This document shows positions 1-8,220 of a stretch of DNA of 33,285 nt, piece by piece (position 1 is the stretch's first letter; each line of letters begins with the position of its first letter). The notes beneath the pieces were generated by a model. It saw only the letters and a program-made list of their open reading frames with translations. It made no database searches and was not told the DNA's origin. The position numbers and the translations under genes were made by a program. The stretch is from Actinobacteria bacterium OK074 (GTDB lineage: Bacteria; Actinomycetota; Actinomycetes; Streptomycetales; Streptomycetaceae), in NCBI GenBank assembly GCA_001298575.1, contig LJCV01000316.1, positions 1-33,285 of the forward strand, in the 5' to 3' direction.

Positions 1-1867
1 GGGCGGGACGGGGGGCGGTTGTCCTGGCCGGAGGGGCGGGTTCGGGGGTGCTGGTCCTGTCCGGAGGGTTGCCGGGGGTGGTACTGGCGGGGGCGCTCGG
101 CCGGCTCTGGCGGCTGGTCCGGTCGGCGGACCTCTGGTCCGGACGGCTGTCCTCGGTGGGGCTTGCCTTGTCCGGTCGGCTCGCCTCGGGGGTGGGTGAC
201 TCGGCCTGTGGTGCGGGGGAGGGCGATGTCGCCGTAGCGCCGGCTGGTGGCGTCACCGGTGGCGCGGCGCCCGCCCCGGGCTTGCTCGGAGCCGGAGCCG
301 GAGCCGGAACTGGTGTCGGAACTGGTGTCGGACCCGGACCCGGAGCCGCTGTCAGAGCCGGCGCTGGTGCGGGCGTCGGCGGCCGGTCGAAGCGGACGAC
401 GTTGATGCCCTGTTCGGCGGCCAGTTCGCGCAGGGCGCGGCCTCCGTCGGGGGCGATGCCGTGGACGTGCAGGGTCGTGCGTGCGAGCACGGGCGGGGTG
501 AGGGCCGTGAAGAGGCGGGCAAGGGCGGGCCGGAGGGACGGGTCGAGACGGACACCGGGGTGGCCGATCTCGACGACCGGGCCGTCCGTGTGCACCGGCC
601 GTCCACTGTGCGGTACCGGTGGTCCGCCGTGCGGACCCACCCACAGGCCCGAACGGGTGAGCGTGGCCCGCCAGGAGTCCGACAGGCGGACCACGCGGTC
701 CTCGGTGTCGGTGTCGAGGCCCGGTGGCGTGAACCAGCGCAGTGGACGCGGCGGGACGGCCGTGTCGGGGTTGTCCGGGTCCTTCGGCGGGGCGCACAGC
801 ACGGCGTCCAGGTACGGCAGCCAGCGCGGTGTCCCGTCGGGCCCGGCCAACACGGACCGTACGCCGTACCGGTCGAGGAGGTTCCCGGCGGCGAACAGCG
901 GCAGTCCGGTGACCACTTCCACCTCCGTGCCCAGCGCGGCGGCGACCGCACGGCCCAGCGGCAGCAGATCGCGTCGGCCGCCGGGCACGAGCCGTACCCC
1001 GGAACGGAGTTCGGGCGGGAGCGCCGACAACAGCGCGGTCACGTCCGCGGCGGCGATGTCCTCGCCGAACGGCACGCCGACGACGACGGCGGGCCGCTTG
1101 GGGTCGACGGGAATCGCGTGGAAGAGGTCGCCCGGCCGGGGCGCGGTCGCCTCCACCGGACGGATCAGCAGCCCCGCGGGGAGCTGGTCCACCGTGCAGC
1201 CGGGCACGGCCCCCGCCGGGATCTCCCGTAGGGCCCGCCCCCAGCCGGGCGCGGGCAGCCGCGGCCCCAGCGGCACCGGCGGCAGACCGGGCGCGAACCG
1301 CCACCAGCCGCCGTCGCCGGGCGGCACGAACAACGAGCCGCCCGGGACCACGAGGACCGGCCCGTCGGGCGCCTCGACCGTCAGGTCCCACGCCGCGGCG
1401 ACCCGGCGGGCCACCGCGGGCTGCTCCGGCAGGTCGTGCCCGGCACCCGGCACCACCAGCCGTACGGACCGGGTGCCCGCCTCGCGGAGGGAGTCGAGGA
1501 CCTCGCCGAGCCGCGGCCACAGCGCCCCGGCCGCCTCGCTGTCCGCGCCCGCGACGACGGTGACGACGGTGTCCTTGTGCGGACCGTCCTTGCGCGGGCC
1601 CAGAGTGCGGGACAACTCGGCGATGTCACCCGGGCGGAGGTGGTCGTCGGTGGGGAGGCGGAGCAGGAGCAGGCCGTCGTGGTCCTCGACGAGCACCCGG
1701 GAACCGGAGGGCGCGGGGGCGGCGGTCCGTTTGCCGGACGGCGACGGCGACGGCGACGCTGACGACGGCGACGGCGCTGCTGATGCCGCCGGTGCCACCC
1801 GTGCCGCCGATGCCGTCCCGGTCGCCGTACCAGGGCGTCGGGCCTTGGGTCCGGTCCAACGACTCAC
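1..1867 (-). CDS. Large unrecognised protein, N-terminal 622 residues (runs off left edge)
   Basis: I do not recognise this family. The frame stays open from a GTG at 1867 to the window edge and has no stop, so the C-terminus lies outside. The GTG is preceded by GGAGAGAGGA about 8 nt upstream, a good ribosome binding site. Residues 20-55 are Ala/Ser/Pro-rich low complexity. Then come three similar alpha/beta modules at about residues 100-165, 258-320 and 430-495. Each has a hydrophobic strand, a Leu-rich helix, a strand of the form VRLV or LHVHG followed by Gly, and an Ala-rich helix ending in a strand. From residue 497 (below base 380) the chain is a Pro/Ala/Ser/Thr linker. No signal peptide or membrane segment is visible, and no catalytic motif was identified. 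Long plus-strand ORFs here are GC-bias shadows. It could be the head of one of the giant repeat proteins seen in streptomycetes, but this is a guess. Confidence 0.7.
   Translation of the reverse strand, partial: MSRWTGPKARRPGTATGTASAARVAPAASAAPSPSSASPSPSPSGKRTAAPAPSGSRVLVEDHDGLLLLRLPTDDHLRPGDIAELSRTLGPRKDGPHKDTVVTVVAGADSEAAGALWPRLGEVLDSLREAGTRSVRLVVPGAGHDLPEQPAVARRVAAAWDLTVEAPDGPVLVVPGGSLFVPPGDGGWWRFAPGLPPVPLGPRLPAPGWGRALREIPAGAVPGCTVDQLPAGLLIRPVEATAPRPGDLFHAIPVDPKRPAVVVGVPFGEDIAAADVTALLSALPPELRSGVRLVPGGRRDLLPLGRAVAAALGTEVEVVTGLPLFAAGNLLDRYGVRSVLAGPDGTPRWLPYLDAVLCAPPKDPDNPDTAVPPRPLRWFTPPGLDTDTEDRVVRLSDSWRATLTRSGLWVGPHGGPPVPHSGRPVHTDGPVVEIGHPGVRLDPSLRPALARLFTALTPPVLARTTLHVHGIAPDGGRALRELAAEQGINVVRFDRPPTPAPAPALTAAPGPGPTPVPTPVPAPAPAPSKPGAGAAPPVTPPAGATATSPSPAPQAESPTPEASRPDKASPTEDSRPDQRSADRTSRQSRPSAPASTTPGNPPDRTSTPEPAPPARTTAPRPA
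286..345. repeat. Short degenerate repeats encoding a Pro/Ala linker
   Basis: Six-base units (ggagcc / ggaact and relatives) and two copies of a 12-base unit aactggtgtcgg recur here. On the minus strand they encode alternating Pro with Ala, Thr or Val in the linker of the large protein. Such repeats are prone to slippage, so length variation between strains is expected. Confidence 0.6.
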
Positions 1868-2071
1868 CTGGTCGTCCTCTCTCCAGTCGCCGAAGCACCT
1901 CAAGAGCCACTGAAGGCCCTCACGTCCGTCACACCAGGCGCACGTTTCGAAGTGCCTGATGCAGAAAGGGTGTTCTCGGAGTCTAGGGACTCGACCTGTC
2001 GGATCGGTGCCCGTCGGATCACCGTCGGGCTCCAAGTCGCCGGTGACTGTGGGAAGTCGGGGCAACGGTAA

Positions 2072-2106
2072 GGTCCCCGCGGGCAAGGAGCGTGCCCGCG
2101 GGGACC
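2072..2106 (-). terminator. Hairpin terminator after the arylsulfatase operon
   Basis: A perfect 14-bp inverted repeat (arms 2072-2085 and 2093-2106, starting ggtccccgcg) encloses a 7-nt loop and lies 23 nt past the sulfatase stop codon. There is no clear T tract, which is normal for streptomycete terminators. It separates the sulfatase operon from the large gene at the left edge. Confidence 0.8.
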
Positions 2107-2128
2107 TCGGTGCGAGGGATAGGTGCGG

Positions 2129-4486
2129 CTACTCGAACGCGGCTGCCGCCTCCCGCAGTGCCTGCGCCACCGTCTGCGGCGAATCCGGGCCCGGCGCCCC
2201 CGGGTCGTAGGTGACCGAACGCAGGGCACCCGTGTAGCGGAAGACGCCGTGACGCTCGAACAGGGGCCAGGAGACAGGGGACTTGCGGTCCACGCCCACA
2301 CTGATGCCCTGCATCGGCGCCATCCCGATCAACTGGTGCACCGAGTCGGACACGGCACGCTCGGCGCCGTCCACGGACAGCGCGAAGCGCCAGCGCAACC
2401 CCGGCTCGGCGGTCGCGGCGAGCCGGACCGTACGGGCGCCGGGCGCCAGCGGACCCGCGTCGGTCTCACGCAGCACCCCGTACTCGTTGTAGGCGAACCG
2501 CAGTTGGCCGTCCTCGACGTACAGGCTGTAGCCGCCGCCCTGATCGCCGTGCGAGACGAGCACACCCGCGTCCCCGACCGCGTACGAGTCCAACTCGGCC
2601 GTGACGGTGAAGGACCGGAAGGCGATCAGCCGCGACGAACGGTAGCGCTCCAGTTCCGGGGTGCCGGGCAGCAGCGTGAGCGGACGGCCGAGCTTCTCCT
2701 CGGTCGGACCGCGCAGCGCGAGCGCGCCCGAGGGATCCTGGAGCGGGAAGACTCCGTTGCGCCAGGCCGACGCCTCCCACGCGGCGGACAACTCCTTGAC
2801 CAGATCCGGGTGTTGCGGTGCGAGGTCATGAATCTCGGTGGGGTCGGCGCGGACGTCGTACAGGGCCCACTCGGAGTCGTCGTACGGCGCCCCCGGGCGG
2901 TGCAGGGTGACCAGCTTGTAGCCGTCGCGGTAGTAGCTGCGGTTGCCGGTCATCTCGCAGTACTGCTCGGTGTGCGCGCTGTCGGCGGCCGGGTCGGTGA
3001 GCACCGGCGCGAAACTGACCCCGTCCTGCTCCTGGACGGGACTGCCGCGGTGGCTGTCGGGGCGCTGAACTCCCGCCAGGTCGAGGAGAGTCGGGGCGAG
3101 GTCCGTGACGTACTGGTACTGGTGGCGGACGCCGTCGTCGGCGGGGGAGCGGTGCAGTCCGCGCGGCCAGGACAGCACGAACGGTACGCGGACGCCGCCC
3201 GCGTAGGTGTGGCGTTTGTAGAGCCGGAAGGGGGTGTTGGAGGCCATCGCCCAGCCGCGCGGATAGTGCACCAGACTGCGCGGGCCGCCGATCAGCTCCG
3301 GGTCGCGCGCCACGTCCGCGGGCCAGTCCTCCGGGAGCCGCGGGTGGTGCGCGAAGCGGCTGAAGTAGCTGCGGCTGCCCTCGGCGCCGCCCTCGCCGCT
3401 GCCGCCGTTGTCGGAGGTGAACACGACGATGGTGTTGTCGAGTTCGCCGAGCGCTTCAAGGGTGTCGACCAGCCGTCCGAGGTTCTGGTCGACGTTGTCG
3501 ACCATCGCCGCGTACACCTCCATGTAACGGGCGTAGAGCTGTTGTTCGTCCGGTGCGAGGTCGTCCCAGGCGGCCACGTCCAGGCCGTACTCCTGGTTGC
3601 GGGGCGGGAGTTCGGTCTCCTCGGGGAAGAGGCCGGCGGCCTTCTGCCGCGCGAACCGCGCCTCGCGCAGCGCGTCCCACCCGCCGTCGTAGCGGCCCCG
3701 GTGGCGCTCGACGTCCTCGGGCTTCGCCTGGAGCGGGGCGTGGACGGCGTTGTGGGCGAGGTAGAGGAAGAACGGCTTGTCCGGGTCGTGCGCGCGCAGC
3801 GACTTCACCATGGCGACGGCCTGGTCGGTGATGTCGTCGGTGTAGTAGTAGCCCTCGGGGAACTCGTCGATGTCCAACGGCGAGTTGTCCCGCACCAGTT
3901 GGTGCGGGTGGAACAGGTTCGTCAGACCTTCCAGGACGCCGTAGTACTGCTCGAAGCCCTTCTGCAGCGGCCAGTTGGAGCGGTCGGCGGCGGCGCTGGA
4001 GGCGGAGTCCCGGGACAGGTGCCACTTGCCGACCGCGTACGTCGCGTATCCGGCGTCGCGCAGGGTCTCGGCCAGGGTGGGGATGTCGTCGGCGATCTCC
4101 ATGCCGTAACCGGGGAAGCCGGGGTCGGCGTTGGCGACGAAGCTGTAGCCGACGCGGTGCGGGTTGCAGCCGGTCAGCAGGGCGGCCCGGGAGGGTGAAC
4201 ACAGCGGCAGGGTGTGGTAGTTGGTCAGCCGCACCCCGCGGTCGGCGAGCGCGTCCAGGACCGGCGTGGGCACCTCCGCGCCGAACGGGCCGACGTCGCT
4301 GTAGCCCATGTCGTCCAGGTAGACCACGACGATGTTCGGGGCGCCGGACGGCGGCGTGGGCCGCTCGGGCCAGGCGGGCCGGGACTCGGCGAAGGTACGC
4401 CCGACCGTGCCGGAGAAGTTCTCGTACGGGTCGCGACGGAACGGCCGGGCGCTCGCGCCCTCGGTGCTGTCGGTGCTGTGGCTCAT
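2129..4486 (-). CDS. Arylsulfatase, type I formylglycine-dependent (785 aa)
   Basis: It should hydrolyse sulfate esters to release inorganic sulfate. The alkaline-phosphatase-like sulfatase fold is evident from a metal-binding LDDMGYSD at residues 57-64, the formylglycine site CSPSR at 96-100 (Cys96 would be converted to formylglycine), GKWHLS at 153-158, a conserved His at 249 and the metal-binding TSDNGG at 357-362. The length matches the long actinobacterial arylsulfatases (about 785 residues), with a C-terminal beta-rich extension after about residue 600. No signal peptide is visible, so the enzyme is probably cytoplasmic. The start ATG at 4486 overlaps the stop of the upstream ATPase gene as ATGA, implying translational coupling and supporting import of the ester before cleavage. 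The same frame stays open further upstream, but that part is a shadow of the ATPase gene. The formylglycine-generating enzyme is not in this window. Confidence 0.93.
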   Translation of the reverse strand: MSHSTDSTEGASARPFRRDPYENFSGTVGRTFAESRPAWPERPTPPSGAPNIVVVYLDDMGYSDVGPFGAEVPTPVLDALADRGVRLTNYHTLPLCSPSRAALLTGCNPHRVGYSFVANADPGFPGYGMEIADDIPTLAETLRDAGYATYAVGKWHLSRDSASSAAADRSNWPLQKGFEQYYGVLEGLTNLFHPHQLVRDNSPLDIDEFPEGYYYTDDITDQAVAMVKSLRAHDPDKPFFLYLAHNAVHAPLQAKPEDVERHRGRYDGGWDALREARFARQKAAGLFPEETELPPRNQEYGLDVAAWDDLAPDEQQLYARYMEVYAAMVDNVDQNLGRLVDTLEALGELDNTIVVFTSDNGGSGEGGAEGSRSYFSRFAHHPRLPEDWPADVARDPELIGGPRSLVHYPRGWAMASNTPFRLYKRHTYAGGVRVPFVLSWPRGLHRSPADDGVRHQYQYVTDLAPTLLDLAGVQRPDSHRGSPVQEQDGVSFAPVLTDPAADSAHTEQYCEMTGNRSYYRDGYKLVTLHRPGAPYDDSEWALYDVRADPTEIHDLAPQHPDLVKELSAAWEASAWRNGVFPLQDPSGALALRGPTEEKLGRPLTLLPGTPELERYRSSRLIAFRSFTVTAELDSYAVGDAGVLVSHGDQGGGYSLYVEDGQLRFAYNEYGVLRETDAGPLAPGARTVRLAATAEPGLRWRFALSVDGAERAVSDSVHQLIGMAPMQGISVGVDRKSPVSWPLFERHGVFRYTGALRSVTYDPGAPGPDSPQTVAQALREAAAAFE

Positions 4487-6414
4487 GCGGCGGGTGCCTT
4501 CACGGGTGAGGGGGACGGGACGGGGTCGGGGGCCGCGGCCAACAGGGTCCGGGTGTAGGCGTGTTGGGGGAACTCGCACACCGAGTCCACGGGGCCGGTC
4601 TCCACGATGCGGCCCCGGTGCATGACGGCGATGCGGTGACTGACCTGCCGGACGACCGCCAGGTCGTGGGCGATGAACACCAGGGCCAGCCCCAGGTCCC
4701 GTTGCAGGTCGGCGAGGAGGTTGACGATCTGCGCCTGCACCGAGACGTCGAGCGCCGACACCGGCTCGTCGCACAGCAGCACCGACGGTTCCGGGGCCAA
4801 CGCGCGGGCGATGCCGATGCGTTGGCGCTGCCCGCCGGAGAACGCGCGCGGCAGCCGGTGCGCCGCCGACGGGTCCAGGCCGACCAGCTCCAGGAGTTCG
4901 GCCACGCGCGCCTCGCGCCCCGCCCGGTCCGGGTGGATGCCGTGCACGAGCAGCGGCTCGCCGACGATGTCGCCCACCGTCATCCGGGGGTTGAGCGAGG
5001 CGTACGGGTCCTGGAAGACCATCTGCACCTCGCGGCGCAGCGCCCGCAGGGCCTGCCGCGAGGGCCGGGTCACGTCCTGGCCACGCACCCGCAGGACGCC
5101 GCCGTCGGCCGGGTGCGCGTGCGCCAGCAGCCGGGCCAGCGTGGACTTGCCGGACCCCGACTCGCCCACGACGCCCAGGGTTTCGCCCGCCTCCAGGCGC
5201 AGCGACACGTCGTCGACCGCCACCAGCGGATCGCGGCGGCCCGCCCGGCCGCGGCGCCGGAACTCCTTGCGCAGCGCGACCGCTTCCAGGAGCGGCGCCC
5301 CGTCCACCTCGCCCTCGCACTCCAGCCGCGCCTCCAACTCGGCCTCCCCGCGCGCCAGTACGGCGACGGGATGCCGGGAGGTCTCCCGGCCCGCGACCGC
5401 CGACGCCGAAGCTGACGCCGGCACCGCCGAAGGTCTCCCGGCGTCCTGGTGCCAGCACGCCACGTGATGGCCGTCACCCCCGGTCGCCTCCAACTGCGGC
5501 GCCTGGCTCGCGCACCGCTCGTCCGCCAAGCCGCACCGTGCCGCGAACGCGCAGCCGAGCACCGGCAGCGACAGGTCCGGCGGCGAACCGGGGATGCCGA
5601 CGAGCCGGGTGCCCGAGCGCGCCGACAGCCGGGGCACGGCTGCCAACAGCCCTGCCGTGTACGGGTGTCGGGGCCGGGTGAGGACCTCGGCCGTGGGACC
5701 GTCCTCGACGACCGTGCCGCCGTACATCACCAGGACGCGGGCGCAGGAGCGGGCCACCACGCCCATGTTGTGGGTGATGAGGACGAGGGCGGTGCCGGTC
5801 TCCTCGTTGAGTTTTCCCAGGAGTTGGAGGATCTGTTCCTGAACGGTCGCGTCCAGCGCGGTCGTCGGCTCGTCCGCGAGCAGTACGTCCGGCTCGTTGG
5901 CCAGGGCCATGGCGATGAGGATGCGCTGGCGCTGGCCGCCGGAGAACTGGTGCGGGTGGTCGTCGAGTCGGCGGTGCGGGTCGGGGATGCCGACCAGGTC
6001 GAGGAGTTCCAGGGCCCGGGCCCGGCGGGAGCGGCGGTCGCCCCGGCCGTGCGCGTGCAGCACCTCGTCGAGCTGGGTGCGCACGGACAGTACGGGGTTG
6101 AGGGAGGTCATCGGGTCCTGGAAGATCATCCCGATGCGGGCGCCGCGCACCGCACGCAACTCCTCCTCGTCCGCGGCGGCCAGGTCGCGGCCGTCCAGGA
6201 GCACGGACCCGGCGGTGATCCGCCCGGTGCCGGGCAGCATCCGGGACAGGGCGAGCGCGGTGGTGGACTTGCCCGAGCCGGACTCGCCCACCACGGCGAG
6301 GGTTTCACCGCGCCGGAGCGTGAAGTCCACCTCGCGCACGGCGTGCACGGGGGAGCCGTCCGGTGTGTGGAAGTCGACGCTCAGACCGCGCACGTCGAGC
6401 AGCGGGGGTGTCAT
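4483..6414 (-). CDS. ABC transporter ATP-binding protein, fused double NBD (DppD-DppF type, 643 aa)
   Basis: It powers import by the neighbouring permease pair. Two complete nucleotide-binding domains lie in one chain. The first has Walker A GESGSGKS at 43-50, signature FSGGQ at 158-162 and Walker B LLADEP near 178-183. The second has Walker A at 417-424 and its own SGGQRQR and LLCDEP motifs. After the first domain comes the oligopeptide/dipeptide-type C-terminal region with four cysteines (288, 294, 301, 320), the spacing typical of this family and a possible iron-sulfur site. An Ala/Ser-rich linker around 325-345 joins the halves. Start ATG at 6414 overlaps the stop of the upstream permease. 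Fused DppD/DppF ATPases are common in actinobacteria. The substrate cannot be read from this subunit; linkage to an arylsulfatase suggests a sulfate ester rather than a peptide. Confidence 0.93.
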   Translation of the reverse strand: MTPPLLDVRGLSVDFHTPDGSPVHAVREVDFTLRRGETLAVVGESGSGKSTTALALSRMLPGTGRITAGSVLLDGRDLAAADEEELRAVRGARIGMIFQDPMTSLNPVLSVRTQLDEVLHAHGRGDRRSRRARALELLDLVGIPDPHRRLDDHPHQFSGGQRQRILIAMALANEPDVLLADEPTTALDATVQEQILQLLGKLNEETGTALVLITHNMGVVARSCARVLVMYGGTVVEDGPTAEVLTRPRHPYTAGLLAAVPRLSARSGTRLVGIPGSPPDLSLPVLGCAFAARCGLADERCASQAPQLEATGGDGHHVACWHQDAGRPSAVPASASASAVAGRETSRHPVAVLARGEAELEARLECEGEVDGAPLLEAVALRKEFRRRGRAGRRDPLVAVDDVSLRLEAGETLGVVGESGSGKSTLARLLAHAHPADGGVLRVRGQDVTRPSRQALRALRREVQMVFQDPYASLNPRMTVGDIVGEPLLVHGIHPDRAGREARVAELLELVGLDPSAAHRLPRAFSGGQRQRIGIARALAPEPSVLLCDEPVSALDVSVQAQIVNLLADLQRDLGLALVFIAHDLAVVRQVSHRIAVMHRGRIVETGPVDSVCEFPQHAYTRTLLAAAPDPVPSPSPVKAPAA

Positions 6415-7277
6415 CGGCGAATCTCCCGGTTCAGGGCCTCGGACAGCAGCGAGAGACCGAGCACGAGCAGCGTGACCACGAGCAGCGGACCGAGCGCGAA
6501 CTGCGGCGACTTGGACAGGTACGGCAGCGCCTGCGCGAGCATCGAGCCGAGCGTCGACTCCGGCGGGCGCACCCCGACCCCCAGGAAGCTCATGGCGCCC
6601 TCCAGGAAGACGGCCACCGTGAGCGAGACACCGAGCTGCACCACCAGCGGATCGGCGCAGTTGGGCAGCAGGTGCCGCAGCAGCAGCCGGACCCGTCCGG
6701 TGCCCCCGACCCGCGCGGCGACCGCGTACTCGCGTTCCCGCTGGACCAGGATCCCGCCCCGCAACTGCCGCCCGAACACCGGGATTTCGGCCAGCACGAT
6801 GACGACCACCACGGGCAGCCGGCCGGGCCCGAGCATGGCCGTGATGGCCAGCGCGAGGATCAGTCCGGGGAAGGCGAGCACCAGGTCGAACAGCCGCTGC
6901 ACGGCCGTGTCGAGTACCGGGTGCACGGCGGCGAGCAGGGCGAACGCGCAGCCGAGGAGGGCGCCGGCCGGCACCCCGAGGGCGATCACCTCCAGGTCGG
7001 TGCGCGTGCCGTACAGCACCCGGCTGAGCAGGTCGCGGCCCAAGTCGTCGGTGCCCAGCGGGTGTCCGGCGCTGCCCGGCCCCAACAGGGCGGCCCCGCT
7101 CTGGTCGTTGGGCGCGTGCGGACTGAGCAGCGGGGCGAGCAGTCCGGCCAGGACGACCAGGCCGATCAGGACAAGTCCGGTGCGGCCACGGGCCGTTGAG
7201 AGGGCGGCGAGGTACGGGTGCCGGGTGGCGGCAGGCCGCCTGCGGACCCGTACGAGGGAAAGCGTCGTCATGGTCAC
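6411..7277 (-). CDS. ABC transporter permease (DppC/OppC family, 288 aa)
   Basis: Inner-membrane subunit of the binding-protein-dependent importer encoded here. It has the N-terminal anchor helix, the family motif HPLGTDDLGRDLLSR, several hydrophobic segments and a cytoplasmic coupling loop (EREYAVAARVGGTGRVRLLL). The ending, GLSLLSEALNREIRR, is typical of DppC-like proteins. I place the start at GTG 7277, which overlaps the stop of the upstream permease as GTGA; an in-frame ATG at 7271 is a close alternative. The longer open frame reaching 7661 is a shadow of the upstream permease. The 3' end overlaps the ATPase start by 4 nt, so all genes of this unit are probably translationally coupled. 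Confidence 0.92.
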   Translation of the reverse strand: MTMTTLSLVRVRRRPAATRHPYLAALSTARGRTGLVLIGLVVLAGLLAPLLSPHAPNDQSGAALLGPGSAGHPLGTDDLGRDLLSRVLYGTRTDLEVIALGVPAGALLGCAFALLAAVHPVLDTAVQRLFDLVLAFPGLILALAITAMLGPGRLPVVVVIVLAEIPVFGRQLRGGILVQREREYAVAARVGGTGRVRLLLRHLLPNCADPLVVQLGVSLTVAVFLEGAMSFLGVGVRPPESTLGSMLAQALPYLSKSPQFALGPLLVVTLLVLGLSLLSEALNREIRR

Positions 7278-8218
7278 TCCCACCGGATGCGCGGGTCGAG
7301 GAGGGCGTACAGGACGTCCGTCAGCAGCTGGACGAGGACGAACACCACCACCAGGAGCAGCAACAGGTCCTGGACGACGGGGTAGTCGCGCTGGGTCAGC
7401 GCCTGGTCGGCGAGCTGGCCCAGGCCCGGCCAGGCGAAGATCGCCTCCACCAGGACGGCGCCGCCGAGGAGTTGGCCCGTCTGCATGCCCAGCAGCGTCA
7501 CCACCGGCGGCAGCGCGTTCGGCAGCGCGTGCCGCCACAGCAGCCTGCGCGCGCAGACGCCCGCCGCCGTCGCCGTACGGATGTAGTCCTCGGTGAAGGT
7601 GCGTTCCAGGCTGTCCTTGAGGTAGCGGCCGAGCACGGCCGCGCTGGGCAGGGCCAGGCACAGTGACGGCATCAGCAGGTACTGGGCCTCCAGGTCGGGT
7701 GCGTCGAGGAGGCCGACCTTGCCGCCGGAGGGCAGCACGCCGAGCCCGACGGCGAAGACGAGGACCAGCACCACACCGGTCACGAACGGCGGCACCGCGA
7801 GCGCCGCCGTGGTGAACGCCCGCACGGCCGCCTGCACCGGACGGCGCCGCGAGGTGGCGCCCAGCACCCCGGTCAGCAGACCGAGGGCGACGGTGAAGAA
7901 CAGTGCGCCTGCGGTGAGTTCGGCGGTCGCGCCGAGGCCGTCGCCGATCAGGTCCGCGACCTGGCCGCCGATCGCGTACGACGGGCCCAGGTCGCCGCGG
8001 ACGAGATCGCCGATCCAGTGCACGTACTGCGTGAACAGGGGCTCGTCGAGGCCGAGTTGGTGGCGGATCGCGGCGACGGACGCGGCCGACGCGTCGGGTC
8101 CGGCGAGCGACTCGGCGGCGTCGCCGGGGACCAGGCGCAGGATCGCGAAGATCAGGAAGGACGCGAGGACCAGGACCAGGAGCGCGGAGGGGATCTTCTT
8201 CAGGAGGTAGCCGCGCAT
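7274..8218 (-). CDS. ABC transporter permease (DppB/OppB family, 314 aa)
   Basis: Partner membrane subunit of the importer. It starts MRGYLLKKIPSALLVLVLAS, the usual DppB-type first helix. It then has FAILRLVPGDAAES, a coupling loop with EDYIRTATAAGV and WRHALPNALPPVVTLLG, and ends in LLDPRIRWE, which is characteristic of this family. Length is normal for DppB. The stop of the upstream binding-protein gene (8221-8223) sits inside GTGATCATG, so either the GTG at 8224 or the ATG at 8218 could initiate; I chose the ATG because its product starts like the family. Confidence 0.92.
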   Translation of the reverse strand: MRGYLLKKIPSALLVLVLASFLIFAILRLVPGDAAESLAGPDASAASVAAIRHQLGLDEPLFTQYVHWIGDLVRGDLGPSYAIGGQVADLIGDGLGATAELTAGALFFTVALGLLTGVLGATSRRRPVQAAVRAFTTAALAVPPFVTGVVLVLVFAVGLGVLPSGGKVGLLDAPDLEAQYLLMPSLCLALPSAAVLGRYLKDSLERTFTEDYIRTATAAGVCARRLLWRHALPNALPPVVTLLGMQTGQLLGGAVLVEAIFAWPGLGQLADQALTQRDYPVVQDLLLLLVVVFVLVQLLTDVLYALLDPRIRWE

Positions 8219-8220
8219 GA

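Noticed and set aside
1737..1777. CRISPR-like or minisatellite array of gacggc units
   Set aside because: Short hexamer-like repeats in frame that code for the Ser/Pro stretch of the large protein; no spacers.
48..1913. Plus-strand 621-codon ORF
   Set aside because: Its product is an Arg/Gly/Ser/Thr-rich low-complexity chain. The minus-strand frame gives a protein with regular hydrophobic patterns and a good ribosome binding site.
2123..4198. Plus-strand 691-codon ORF
   Set aside because: Antisense shadow of the arylsulfatase gene, which has all catalytic motifs.
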